Assembly: GCA_002361735.1 (NCBI GenBank) | Contig: DETS01000002.1 | Coordinates: 9,280-48,655, forward strand | Reading direction: 5' to 3' | Length of the DNA stretch: 39,376 bases | DNA from: Lachnospiraceae bacterium UBA3282 | GTDB taxonomy: Bacteria > Bacillota > Clostridia > Lachnospirales > Lachnospiraceae | Shown here: in pieces, positions 23,237 through 31,324 of the stretch | How the letters are laid out: each line of letters starts with the position of its first letter | How positions within the stretch are numbered: the stretch's first letter is position 1 | The notes under the pieces: generated by a model | Databases searched by the model: none | What the model was told of the DNA's origin: nothing | The model's input: only the letters and a program-made list of their open reading frames with translations | Position numbers and translations under genes: made by a program

Positions 23237-24805
23237 CTACATCAACGGTGCTATAAATTTCAAGCAACCGCCCATCCATTTATAACTCAATTTTTCATGC
23301 TTAATGCTCTCCTGCGTAACCATACGGCACTTTGCAAGCGTATCCTGAAAATCCTTTTCAATCTCCGCAATACATGCCGTCTGATACAGAAAAGTGCCGC
23401 ATTCAAAATGATGGTAAAGGCTCCGATAATCTAAGTTAATCGTTCCCACCACCGCCTTGACATCATCGCTCACAAAAACCTTTGCATGGACAAATCCCGG
23501 CGTGTATTCGTAAATCTTTACTCCCGCATCTACAAGCGCCTGATAATGCGATTTTGCCAGCGCATACGCCGCCTTCTTATCCGGGATACCCGGCAGGATC
23601 AATTTCACATCCACGCCCCGCTGCGCGGCATATTTTAGCGCCGCCGCCAGTTCCCCGTCGAGGATCAGATACGGCGTCATGATATGTACATAATCATTGG
23701 CTCGGTTTAGGATATCCATATACACGGCCTCTCCCACCTTATCCTCATCCAGCGGACAGTCCCCGAAAGGCATCACGTAACCGCCTGCCTGTTCCGGACG
23801 GAAGCTTTCTGTCTCCGGATAAGGGAAAAATTCGGGTGCCTTTTCATCAATGTTCCACATCTGTAAAAACATCAGTGTAAAGCTCTTTACCGCCTCTCCT
23901 TTTAACATCACCGCCGTATCTTTCCAATGCCCGAACTTCTCCACATGATTGATGTATTCGTCCGCCAGATTGACGCCGCCGTTAAAAGCGACCTTCCCGT
24001 CTATCACCAGGATCTTACGGTGGTCGCGGTAATTATAATGGGAAGATACCACAGGCAGGATCGGTGAAAACGCCTTTGCTTTGATGCCAAGCCCTGCCAG
24101 CCGCTTCGGATAATCGGCAGGCAGAAGCGCCACCTCGCACATCCCGTCATACATCACGCGCACATCCACTCCTGCCTTTGCCTTCTCTGCCAGCACTTCC
24201 AGAATCTTTCCCCACATATAGCCTTCTTCTATGATGAAATATTCCATAAAAATATAAGTCTTCGCTTTCTGCAATTCCTCAAGCATTGCCGCAAACTTAT
24301 CCTCACCAAGGGGAAAATAAGTCACTTCCGTGTTTTTAAACAGCGGAAAGCATCCGCTCCTGTTCAGATACGTCGTTAACGCGGCAACCCCCGATCCATC
24401 CTCTTTTACCTGACGGATCACATCCTCAGGCTGCGCGATTGCCCCTTTGGTGCTGCCAATCAACTCCTCCACCCGCTTTTTGATCTTTGCATGCCCTGCA
24501 TTGGTCTGTGTAAAAGACAAAAAAAAGGCCGTCGGCAGAGGAAATAAAGCAATCATAAAGATCCATGTCAGTTTTGCCGTCGCATCCATCTCACAGTTGA
24601 ACAGATATAGGGTCATCAACAACGTGAATACGCCAAAAAGTACAGAGAAAAAGGGAACATATTCATACAGCCATCCATAGATCCCCACGATCAGGGCAAC
24701 CTGCACGATCAGCAAAAGGACTATGATCAGAAATCGGCTGAATATAATCGGCAGTATACCTTTCTTTTTGGGCTTCGCCAGACGGAATATCGTTTCTTTC
24801 TCCAT
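23237..24805 (-). CDS. cls: Cardiolipin synthase (phospholipase D type)
   Basis: This membrane enzyme joins two phosphatidylglycerols to cardiolipin and glycerol. The 522-residue protein has two N-terminal helices (about 15-70) and two PLD motifs. The first is HRKILVIDGKVAFNGG and the second is HAKVFVSDDVKAVVGTINLD, both with the HxK pattern followed by Asp. The length and order fit bacterial Cls. The start at 24805 is taken over an ATG four codons upstream, because that ATG overlaps the GGAGG ribosome site that serves the second one. Its promoter lies about 110 bases upstream. The gene stands alone and is followed by the separately transcribed 6S-like RNA. Confidence 0.93.
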   Translation of the reverse strand: MEKETIFRLAKPKKKGILPIIFSRFLIIVLLLIVQVALIVGIYGWLYEYVPFFSVLFGVFTLLMTLYLFNCEMDATAKLTWIFMIALFPLPTAFFLSFTQTNAGHAKIKKRVEELIGSTKGAIAQPEDVIRQVKEDGSGVAALTTYLNRSGCFPLFKNTEVTYFPLGEDKFAAMLEELQKAKTYIFMEYFIIEEGYMWGKILEVLAEKAKAGVDVRVMYDGMCEVALLPADYPKRLAGLGIKAKAFSPILPVVSSHYNYRDHRKILVIDGKVAFNGGVNLADEYINHVEKFGHWKDTAVMLKGEAVKSFTLMFLQMWNIDEKAPEFFPYPETESFRPEQAGGYVMPFGDCPLDEDKVGEAVYMDILNRANDYVHIMTPYLILDGELAAALKYAAQRGVDVKLILPGIPDKKAAYALAKSHYQALVDAGVKIYEYTPGFVHAKVFVSDDVKAVVGTINLDYRSLYHHFECGTFLYQTACIAEIEKDFQDTLAKCRMVTQESIKHEKLSYKWMGGCLKFIAPLM

Positions 24806-24913
24806 TTTTACCTCCATGCCTCTCCCATATTGGCTTATTTATCTTAGGTACTTTGTTATTGTATCAAGCAAACAATCTCTATCTTTTGCACCAGCTTTCG
24901 CTGCATAACCATT

Positions 24914-24942
24914 ATTATATTGAGTATCGATAAAAATAGCAA
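24914..24942 (-). promoter_or_regulatory. Candidate promoter for cls
   Basis: Minus-strand TTGCTA (24937-24942) and TATAAT (24914-24919) are separated by 17 bases, leaving an untranslated leader of about 100 bases. The same stretch is open as a 50-codon frame (24839-24991), discussed as a finding. Confidence 0.5.
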
Positions 24943-24996
24943 GTATTTGCTGGTCTTCTTTGGATAAAGTTCTTTCCCAAACAGGCCTCGTTCAAC

Positions 24997-25034
24997 TTGC
25001 CAAAACATAACAATTGCCCTATACTATAAGGCAA
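24997..25034 (+). promoter_or_regulatory. Promoter with dyad for GNAT gene
   Basis: TTGCCA (24997-25002) and TATACT (25020-25025) are 17 bases apart. A nearly perfect 21-bp dyad, TTGCCcTATA-C-TATAaGGCAA (25014-25034), is centred on the -10 box, as for a repressor site. GGAGG and the ATG of the GNAT gene follow. Confidence 0.5.
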
Positions 25035-25058
25035 ATTATCAGACATGGAGGCAACCAT

Positions 25059-25625
25059 ATGAAACACTGCGGGACAAAAAGACTGGAAACCGAAAGACTG
25101 ATCCTGAGAAGATTTACCGCCGAAGATGCCGAACCCATGTTCCGAAATTGGGCGTCCGACGACGAAGTGACTAAATTCCTGACCTAGCCCACACACGCCA
25201 ATATCGACGTCACAAAACATGTGATTGGAATATGGCTCAATTCCTATGCCAATGAAAATTATTATCAGTGGGCGATCGTATTAAAGGAAACTGACGAACC
25301 GATCGGCAGCATCAGCGTCGTAAACATGAATGAGGATCTCTCCATGGTCCATATCGGATACTGCATCGGAAAACCGTGGTGGCATCAGGGCATCACTTCC
25401 GAGGCTTTGAAGGCACTGATCACATTCTTTTTCGAGGAGGTGGATGTCAATCGCATCGAAGCAAGGCATGATCCCCAAAACCCGCATTCCGGAAACGTCA
25501 TGAAAAAATGCGGTCTGCGGTATGAGGGCACCATGCGCAGCGCAGACCGAAACAATCAGGGCATCGTAGACAACTGTTACTATGGCATATTAAAGTCCGA
25601 CTGGCAGCATCACGCTCCCTCATAA
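25059..25625 (+). pseudogene. GNAT acetyltransferase interrupted by in-frame TAG
   Basis: From ATG 25059 (GGAGG eight bases upstream) the frame encodes a RimJ/RimL-type N-acetyltransferase start (RLETERLILRRFTAEDAEPM). It stops at TAG 25185-25187 (codon 43) in the context FLT-stop-PTHANIDVTK. It then continues in the same frame for 145 codons with the full acetyl-CoA-binding part (HIGYCIGKPWWHQGITSEAL) and the C-terminal part (NVMKKCGLRYEGTMR). Members of this family often have Trp just after the LT at this point, so a single TGG-to-TAG change explains it. It may be a real nonsense mutation or a sequencing error. Its 3' end overlaps the ABC transporter gene on the other strand by 16 bases. 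Confidence 0.85.
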
Positions 25626-27490
25626 TACTGCGCCTGCGCGTGCCAAAGTTTACTGTATTTACCACCTGCGTCAGCCACCAGCACATCATGCGCCCCCTGC
25701 TGTATAAGCCTGCCATGGTCGAACACGGCAATGGAGTCGCAGAAACGGCAGCTTGACAGCCTGTGACTGATAAACACAGATGTCTTGTTTTCCGTCAGCT
25801 TGTTAAAATCCTCATAGACAGCCGCTTCCGCGATCGGGTCAAGCGCCGCCGTCGGCTCGTCTAAGACCACAAACGGAGCGTCCTTGTAAAGCGCGCGCGC
25901 AAGCGCTACTTTTTGCCATTCACCGCCCGAAAGTTCTATCGCTTCCGCGTCGTAATCGCGCCAGAGCGCCCGCCGTAAACTGTTTTTCTCTTTGGCGGAC
26001 GGATCGTTGTCAAGGCTTTCCAGTTTATCGCTAAGTCCCGCGCGGATCAGGCAGTCCCGCACTCGGGTTTCGTCGTAGATTGTATTTACCGCCACATTCT
26101 CCCCCAGCGGAAAACCCAATATCTTATAGTCCTGAAACACCACGGAGAAAAGCGCCATATATTCATCGTAGCGGTATCTTGTAATATCAATGCCGTTTAA
26201 TAAAATCTTTCCCTCAGTAGGATCATAGAGACGGCAGAGCAGTTTGATAAAGGTAGTCTTTCCCGAACCGTTCTCACCCACGATTGCCAGCCGGTCCCCA
26301 ATCTTAAATTTCATGCTGACATGATAAAGCGCCCACTCGTCCGTGCGGGGATAGCGGAAACTCACATCCCGAAATTCGATCTCATAGTCGATATCATCCC
26401 TCTTTTCCACCGCCAGCGTGCCCTGATACATATCATTTGGCAGATCCAGATAGTCAAAAAGGATCGCCAGATAACGATTATTATCTTTTAAGCGTCCGAT
26501 ATCCGCGGCAGCGTTTGAGACAGCCGTCACGAACCGCTGCGTCGTCCCCTGATAGAGAATAAAGCTGCCGATGCCAAACACACCGATGAACGCCTTCGCC
26601 GCCACAAAGAGAAAGACACAGAGATTTAACGCGGCATTTAAGAAAATGGACAGGGAATGATATTTGATCGTCACCTTTTCCATCTCCTCGATCCATTTCG
26701 GGCGAAGCTGCCTTCTCAGTTCCTTGAGAACAAGGGCGTCCAGATGAAAAAAGATCATATCCGTTCCCCATAAGCGCATGAATGAAACCAGACGCGTATT
26801 TTCTTTCGCCAGATCGCCCATCGCTTTTTGCTGCCTGACACTGCGGATCGCGGCAATCCTGACGGAGCAGACTGCATTGATCAGGATCAGCGCAAAGACC
26901 ACCAGCGAGGAAGCCGGGGAATTGATAAAGGCAAACACCCCCTTATATTCGCCCCGCGCAGTCATGACCAGCATAGATGCCGTCAGGGAAGCGGAGAAAA
27001 CAGCCCCCATAAGATCATTAAGCAATGCACAAAGCTGCCATTTGACCTGATAAAGCCCTGCGCCCGTGGCATCGAGACCGGCATGTATTTTCGCACGCTG
27101 AAATACAACATCCGGATCTTCAAGATGCTCATACTGGAAATCATTCTGCGCATCCGCCATATAAATATCTTTTTTCTGATACAGAAACGCCTCACACAGA
27201 TCCCGTTTGCTTTTCAAAAGCCTTCCCGTAATCGAAAGGAACAGACCTCCAAAAACCGTGATCCCTGCCAGCCGCAGCAGTCTTTCAAAATTGCAGTCTC
27301 CCGCCAGTTCATTCACCATCTGTGCAGACAGATAAAGACCAAAATAAGGAAAAAGCGTCTCCGCAAACGTACAGAGCATCTGATACCGCCAAAAATGCGG
27401 CAGCATTTCATTTATGATCCTGATTCCGCGCCGGATCAGCCCCCATTCCTCCTGTAATGTGCGCTTCCCTGTCGTGTCATTCCACTTCAC
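25610..27490 (-). CDS. ABC exporter half-transporter (second gene of pair)
   Basis: The 626-residue fused permease/ATPase has about six helices in its first 320 residues and a C-terminal nucleotide-binding domain. Walker A is GENGSGKTT, the Q-loop VFQDYKI, the signature LSGGEWQKVALARAL, Walker B FVVLDEPTAALDP and the switch His FISHRL. I choose GTG at 27490 as start: GGAGG lies nine bases upstream and the start overlaps the end of the preceding ABC gene by 14 bases, so translation is coupled. A TTG 13 codons upstream has no ribosome site. With its partner it probably forms a heterodimeric exporter; a peptide or drug substrate is plausible given the regulators nearby. Its tail overlaps the GNAT pseudogene. 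Confidence 0.88.
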   Translation of the reverse strand: MKWNDTTGKRTLQEEWGLIRRGIRIINEMLPHFWRYQMLCTFAETLFPYFGLYLSAQMVNELAGDCNFERLLRLAGITVFGGLFLSITGRLLKSKRDLCEAFLYQKKDIYMADAQNDFQYEHLEDPDVVFQRAKIHAGLDATGAGLYQVKWQLCALLNDLMGAVFSASLTASMLVMTARGEYKGVFAFINSPASSLVVFALILINAVCSVRIAAIRSVRQQKAMGDLAKENTRLVSFMRLWGTDMIFFHLDALVLKELRRQLRPKWIEEMEKVTIKYHSLSIFLNAALNLCVFLFVAAKAFIGVFGIGSFILYQGTTQRFVTAVSNAAADIGRLKDNNRYLAILFDYLDLPNDMYQGTLAVEKRDDIDYEIEFRDVSFRYPRTDEWALYHVSMKFKIGDRLAIVGENGSGKTTFIKLLCRLYDPTEGKILLNGIDITRYRYDEYMALFSVVFQDYKILGFPLGENVAVNTIYDETRVRDCLIRAGLSDKLESLDNDPSAKEKNSLRRALWRDYDAEAIELSGGEWQKVALARALYKDAPFVVLDEPTAALDPIAEAAVYEDFNKLTENKTSVFISHRLSSCRFCDSIAVFDHGRLIQQGAHDVLVADAGGKYSKLWHAQAQYYEGA

Positions 27491-29315
27491 CTTTCTCCCC
27501 CTCCCTATAATATCTGCTCTGCAGTTCAAACAATTCCCTGTACTTTCCGCCTGCCGCCATTAGTTCGTCATGGGTACCGACTTCCGCAATGCCCGCCCCG
27601 TCAAGCAGAAAAATGCGGTCACAGAATCTCGTTGACGCCAGACGATGAGAAATAAAGATGGACGTCGCCCTGTCCGCAATCTGATGATAACTGCGGTACA
27701 TCCGATCCTCCGCAATCGGATCGAGCGCCGCCGTCGGCTCATCAAGAATGATACAGGGCGGATCCTTATAGAGAAGCCGCGCCAGCAAAAGCTTCTGCTT
27801 TTCCCCACCGGACAGCTCCACCCCGTCCTCATATAACTCCCGGCTAAGCGGCGTATCTACGCCCTTTGGTAAAGATGCCATCTTTTCTTTCAATCCTGCC
27901 AGTTCAATGCAGTAATCCACCTTTTCCCTGTCAATCTCATCTTCCTTAGCTGCGGCAATATTTTGCGCAATGGTCATCGGCAGCAGATTGAACTGCTGCG
28001 GCACGATGCCAAACAACGAATACATCTCGTCCCTGTTATACGCATATAAGCTGTGTCCGTTCAGCAAAATCTCCCCCTCGTCAGGAAGGAGCAATCCGCA
28101 CATCAGCTTGATGAGTGTCGTCTTTCCCGCGCCGTTTAATCCTACCAACGCAATCTTCTCACCCGCCTTGATCTGAAAGGAAACATGTTCCAGCACCTTT
28201 TTCTCCCCCTCCGGATATTGAAAAGAAACGTTTCTAAATTCTATTGAAAAAGGTTCACTTGGTATCGGAATGCCCGCCCCGCGATTAAGCCTGCCCTCTA
28301 TTTCCATCGCTTCCCGAAAGTCAGATACCTGCATCGCGCCCTCAGATACTTTGTTTATGATTCCTAAGATACTGCCCATCACACCGGACAAAGATGTGAT
28401 CGCCGAGAAATACAGGACAAAGGATGCCGCATCCACATTTCCCCGCACAGCTTCCGCAATCAGGAAAGCATATGCCGCCCCGTCGCGGACGAAAACAACA
28501 AGAAAGTTTACAAACGCCGTCAAGATGCCGCGGTGTTCCATCTTCCGTTTCTCTGCTAAATTCAAATCAAGCAGCTGCATCATACGATCATGCAAAAACC
28601 CCTTCATGCCATACAGCCGTATATCCTTGGCATAACTGAGATCCTGAGAAATCGACCATGTGATACAGTTGATCTTTTTCTCAAGATCGTTGCGAATATC
28701 CCGTTCTTCCCAGTTTTTTCTCCGCTCCCACTTTCCCATAGCGGCATTTAACGCACAGCCTGCGGCAAGCAGGAGGATGATGACCGGATGCAGCAGGGAG
28801 ACCACCGTACCAAACAGCAGAAATTTCAGAATTTCCGAAAGCATATTCGAGAAATCCATCGGAAAATGCACCCCTGATGTATGATTGTCTTTGGATGCAT
28901 TCATCGCCCGTTCATTCCATTTCTGCACTTCCGGATCATAGCCAAGATACCGATCCCTGTCCCGCAGATAAGTTTCCCAGAGCAATCTTAAGTGGGCAAC
29001 GACATAAAGCTCTGCACAAAAAATCTTTGAAGAAAACACATTGTCAGAGAGACTACACAAAAGCTGCGCAAACAATAAGCCTATGATCACCAGCGCTACC
29101 TGCGAGAATCTGCCCGATTTTTCTAAAGCCGAGAGCATCACCGACGGTGTATAGAGCGCAAACGCCGCAAGCGCCAGAGAAATCGGAACGGTTAACACTC
29201 CTCCAAACACCAGTTTCCTTTCGTTTTGCCACAGCAGTTTATAGATATATCCCACGCAGGAAAACAATCCGTATTTTGGCTTGCGTTTTTCTTCTTTTTG
29301 TATTGCTTTTTCCAT
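27477..29315 (-). CDS. ABC exporter half-transporter (first gene of pair)
   Basis: The 612-residue permease/ATPase has an N-terminal membrane domain and a C-terminal nucleotide-binding domain with Walker A GLNGAGKTTLIKL, Q-loop IVPQQFN, signature LSGGEKQKLLLARLL and Walker B CIILDEPTAALDP. The start at ATG 29315 is chosen over a TTG eight codons upstream, because the TTG lies inside the AAGGAGG ribosome site that serves the ATG. Both half-transporters keep the Glu after Walker B, so both ATP sites look competent. The pair is preceded by its own promoter and dyad (29357-29395), and the regulator genes sit directly upstream, ended by a terminator. Confidence 0.88.
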   Translation of the reverse strand: MEKAIQKEEKRKPKYGLFSCVGYIYKLLWQNERKLVFGGVLTVPISLALAAFALYTPSVMLSALEKSGRFSQVALVIIGLLFAQLLCSLSDNVFSSKIFCAELYVVAHLRLLWETYLRDRDRYLGYDPEVQKWNERAMNASKDNHTSGVHFPMDFSNMLSEILKFLLFGTVVSLLHPVIILLLAAGCALNAAMGKWERRKNWEERDIRNDLEKKINCITWSISQDLSYAKDIRLYGMKGFLHDRMMQLLDLNLAEKRKMEHRGILTAFVNFLVVFVRDGAAYAFLIAEAVRGNVDAASFVLYFSAITSLSGVMGSILGIINKVSEGAMQVSDFREAMEIEGRLNRGAGIPIPSEPFSIEFRNVSFQYPEGEKKVLEHVSFQIKAGEKIALVGLNGAGKTTLIKLMCGLLLPDEGEILLNGHSLYAYNRDEMYSLFGIVPQQFNLLPMTIAQNIAAAKEDEIDREKVDYCIELAGLKEKMASLPKGVDTPLSRELYEDGVELSGGEKQKLLLARLLYKDPPCIILDEPTAALDPIAEDRMYRSYHQIADRATSIFISHRLASTRFCDRIFLLDGAGIAEVGTHDELMAAGGKYRELFELQSRYYREGEKGEVE

Positions 29316-29356
29316 CGTAAATCCAGCTGCCTCCTTCAAAGCATGTAAGATATTAC

Positions 29357-29395
29357 GGCGTTTGGCTAAGTTTCACAAACGCCCAAAATACTATA
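29357..29395 (-). promoter_or_regulatory. Weak promoter with dyad before ABC exporter pair
   Basis: Minus-strand TATAGT (29390-29395) has only a poor -35 (GTGTAT) at 17 bases. A perfect 8-bp inverted repeat, GGCGTTTG / CAAACGCC (29357-29364 and 29376-29383), lies right downstream, over the expected start. This suggests regulated expression; the LytTR regulator upstream is one candidate, though LytTR sites are usually direct repeats. Confidence 0.4.
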
Positions 29396-29419
29396 CTTAT
29401 CATATACCTTTCATACACT

Positions 29420-29466
29420 AAAAAAGCATCCCGTAAACCAAAAGTCATTTTCGGTGAACGAAATGC
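29420..29466 (-). terminator. Terminator after the GHKL kinase gene
   Basis: A long, slightly imperfect stem (29448-29466 with 29426-29443, G-U pairs and one two-base mismatch, loop of four) is followed on the minus strand by six Ts (29420-29425). It separates the regulator genes from the ABC exporter genes. Confidence 0.75.
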
Positions 29467-29477
29467 GTTTTTTAATT

Positions 29478-30134
29478 TTATTGTAAGGGAATCAACAGTT
29501 CCGCCGTAAATCCGCCGTCCTCGCTGTCTGCCGAGAAAAGACCGCCGTATTTTCTGACAAGGCTTTCCACCCGCATAAGCCCCAGCCCGTGCTGCTCTCC
29601 TTTTGCCGACGCAAACAGATTCCTTCGTTTTTCACGCTTTTTTCCGGCGGCGTTGGTAAATGCCAGATAAAGCTGGGTATTCTTCTGCCCGATGTAAATG
29701 CGTAAGAATCTGTCCTCCCGCGGGAGCCTCTTGTTCTCCTCAATCGCATTGTCGAGCAGATTGCCGATGATCGCGCACAGATCCACGTCGCTGACCGGCG
29801 TTTTCTCCGGAATTTTTGCCTTGACATTTACCGCGATCTCATTCTGCGCCGCGATGTTCAGCTTACCGTTCAAGATTGCGTCTATCATCACCCTGCCGGT
29901 CTTGACTGTGGTATCCACCTGCGTCAGATCATCGTTTAGCTGGCGCAGATAGGCGTTCACATCCTCATATTTCCCCAGAGCCATGCTCGCCTGCATCGCC
30001 TGGATATGATTGTGATAATCGTGCCGCCAGCCCCGCATTTTCTTATACATCGACTCTACTTCGTCGCAGTATTTTTGAAGCAGGTCGCTCTGGTAATCCT
30101 CAATCCGTTTATCAATCCATTTCTGAAATATCAT
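29478..30134 (-). CDS. Soluble GHKL histidine kinase (AgrC-type core, no membrane part)
   Basis: The 218-residue protein is a compact sensor-kinase core. It has the AgrC-like phospho-acceptor motif RHDYHNH with His38, the N-box GNLLDNAIEEN and the G-box HGLGLMRVESLV. AgrC-type kinases usually have six N-terminal helices for peptide detection; none are present here, and the protein starts with a charged helix. It may sense a cytoplasmic signal, or be activated by another protein. The ATG is preceded by AAGGTG. The gene follows the LytTR response regulator by 50 bases, so the two form a two-component pair. A terminator follows. Confidence 0.87.
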   Translation of the reverse strand: MIFQKWIDKRIEDYQSDLLQKYCDEVESMYKKMRGWRHDYHNHIQAMQASMALGKYEDVNAYLRQLNDDLTQVDTTVKTGRVMIDAILNGKLNIAAQNEIAVNVKAKIPEKTPVSDVDLCAIIGNLLDNAIEENKRLPREDRFLRIYIGQKNTQLYLAFTNAAGKKREKRRNLFASAKGEQHGLGLMRVESLVRKYGGLFSADSEDGGFTAELLIPLQ

Positions 30135-30184
30135 CAGTACACCTTACCTATGATTCCTTATCAATTGCCGTCTTTTCACATTCC

Positions 30185-30886
30185 CTAAAACAGTCGAATC
30201 ATCTCTTTTCCAATCCTCTCTGCCATTCCCCGGCTGATGGGAATTTCCTCACCGTTTTTCAGCACCACACTGTTGTTTTTTATCCGTGTAACATGGCTGA
30301 GATTGACGCAAAACGACCGCTGACATTTATAAAAAAATTCATCCAATTCTTCGAGGATTTTACTAAAAGACCGTTTCATGCGATACATTTCGTCAAACGT
30401 ATGGATCAGCACATACTGCTTCTGTGCCTCAACGTAAAGGATCCGGGAAAATGGCACAAACTCCGTACTGTGGTCATAGGTCACGCGCAGCCGCTTCTCC
30501 GCCTTTTCCAGATGGACCGCCGCCTTTTGCAGCACCGCATACAGTTTTTCATAGGAAACCGGTTTTATGAGATAATGCAGGGCATCGACTTCATACCCCT
30601 GCGCAATAAAGTCGGGATAGCCGGTGATAAAAACAATCTGCACCGCATCGTTTTTTAGCCGTATCTTCTTTGCAAGGTCAACGCCGTTCATCTCCCCCAT
30701 TTCAATATCCAGTAAGAGGATATCGAAGTCCTTTTCTTCCTCGTATCGAAACAGGAAGGCTTCCGCGGACAGAAAGGTCAAAATACGCGCCGTGTGCCCG
30801 CTTTCTTTCGCCCAGCGGGCGACAAGAGCGCTGATGTATTCCGTATCGGCGGCATTGTCATCGATCACTGAAATGTTGTAACGCAT
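30185..30886 (-). CDS. LytTR-family response regulator
   Basis: The 233-residue regulator has an N-terminal receiver domain with acidic residues at 9-10, the phospho-acceptor Asp60 in ILLLDIEMGEMNG and the conserved Lys in LIKPVSY. The C-terminal LytTR DNA-binding domain (about 135-230) carries FSRILYVEAQKQYVLIHT and FYKCQRSFCVNLSHV. This is the AgrA/ComE/VirR-type architecture. The ATG has GGAAGGA upstream. It is the first gene of the regulator pair and the soluble GHKL kinase follows. The ABC exporter pair downstream is the obvious target, but no clear paired LytTR box was found. Confidence 0.92.
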   Translation of the reverse strand: MRYNISVIDDNAADTEYISALVARWAKESGHTARILTFLSAEAFLFRYEEEKDFDILLLDIEMGEMNGVDLAKKIRLKNDAVQIVFITGYPDFIAQGYEVDALHYLIKPVSYEKLYAVLQKAAVHLEKAEKRLRVTYDHSTEFVPFSRILYVEAQKQYVLIHTFDEMYRMKRSFSKILEELDEFFYKCQRSFCVNLSHVTRIKNNSVVLKNGEEIPISRGMAERIGKEMIRLF

Positions 30887-31098
30887 GATATGTCCTTCCC
30901 AACCTTAATCACGTCATGTAATGAATTTGTTTCTTTTTCTAAATTGCTCTCTACAAGATTCTCACTTGATTCTTTTACCTGAAACGATATGGAAAATTCT
31001 TTTACGCCGTTTGCCCACAAAAATTCTTCAAAATCCATCGAATACATATCCAAATGATCTACATATCCCACCGGATAGGAAAGCACATCCTTATAAAG
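30865..31098 (-). pseudogene. Fragment of AAA ATPase (DUF4143-type)
   Basis: A minus-strand frame contains SYPVGYVDHLDMYSMDFEEF followed by LWANG. This matches the central segment of the large family of AAA ATPases with a DUF4143 C-terminal domain, where a similar F/Y-P-V-G-x-V then D-F-E-E-F-L-W line is characteristic. The match covers roughly 30994-31098 only; the Walker A part and the C-terminal domain are absent. The remaining frame down to 30865 shows no family resemblance and runs into the response regulator gene. It is a leftover of a deleted gene. The whole 438-base gap 30887-31324 holds only this, a short repeat and the pckA terminator. Confidence 0.45.
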
Positions 31099-31106
31099 TC
31101 AATCTA

Positions 31107-31159
31107 ATTGCATATTTTCCCCGCCACTTTTGCATATCCATTGCATATTTTCCCCGCCA
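31107..31159. repeat. Two 20-bp direct repeats
   Basis: The 20-base unit ATTGCATATTTTCCCCGCCA occurs at 31107-31126 and 31140-31159, with a partial copy (TTGCATAT) between at 31130-31137; the period is 33 bases. On the minus strand each unit contains GGCGGGGAAAATATG. Its origin is not clear; it borders the ATPase fragment. Confidence 0.7.
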
Positions 31160-31243
31160 ACTTGTTTTGAGTAATCCAAAATTCGCTTATAAAATTTGTA
31201 TTTCAATACTCCCCAAAAATATTTCCACCTCATTTCCCATCTG

Positions 31244-31279
31244 ATAAAAAACCCGGAAACCTTTTCGATTCCCGGGTTC
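31244..31279 (-). terminator. Terminator after pckA
   Basis: Minus-strand stem AACCCGGGAA / TTTCCGGGTT (31269-31278 with 31250-31259, one mismatch) is followed directly by a run of six Ts. It lies about 45 bases after the pckA stop. Confidence 0.85.
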
Positions 31280-31324
31280 TCTATCGTCATTATTTTCTTG
31301 ACAGTCTTCTGCGCACTATCTATC

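Noticed and set aside
29360..29415. 16-codon frame (MISIVFWAFVKLSQTP) before the ABC exporter pair, considered as a signal peptide precursor
   Set aside because: It overlaps the -10 box and dyad of the promoter, so it would not be transcribed whole from it; no leader or processing motif.
29426..29466. CGTTCACCG / GGTTTACGG near-repeat considered as a LytTR binding site
   Set aside because: It forms a long stem followed by six Ts and is better explained as the terminator of the kinase gene.
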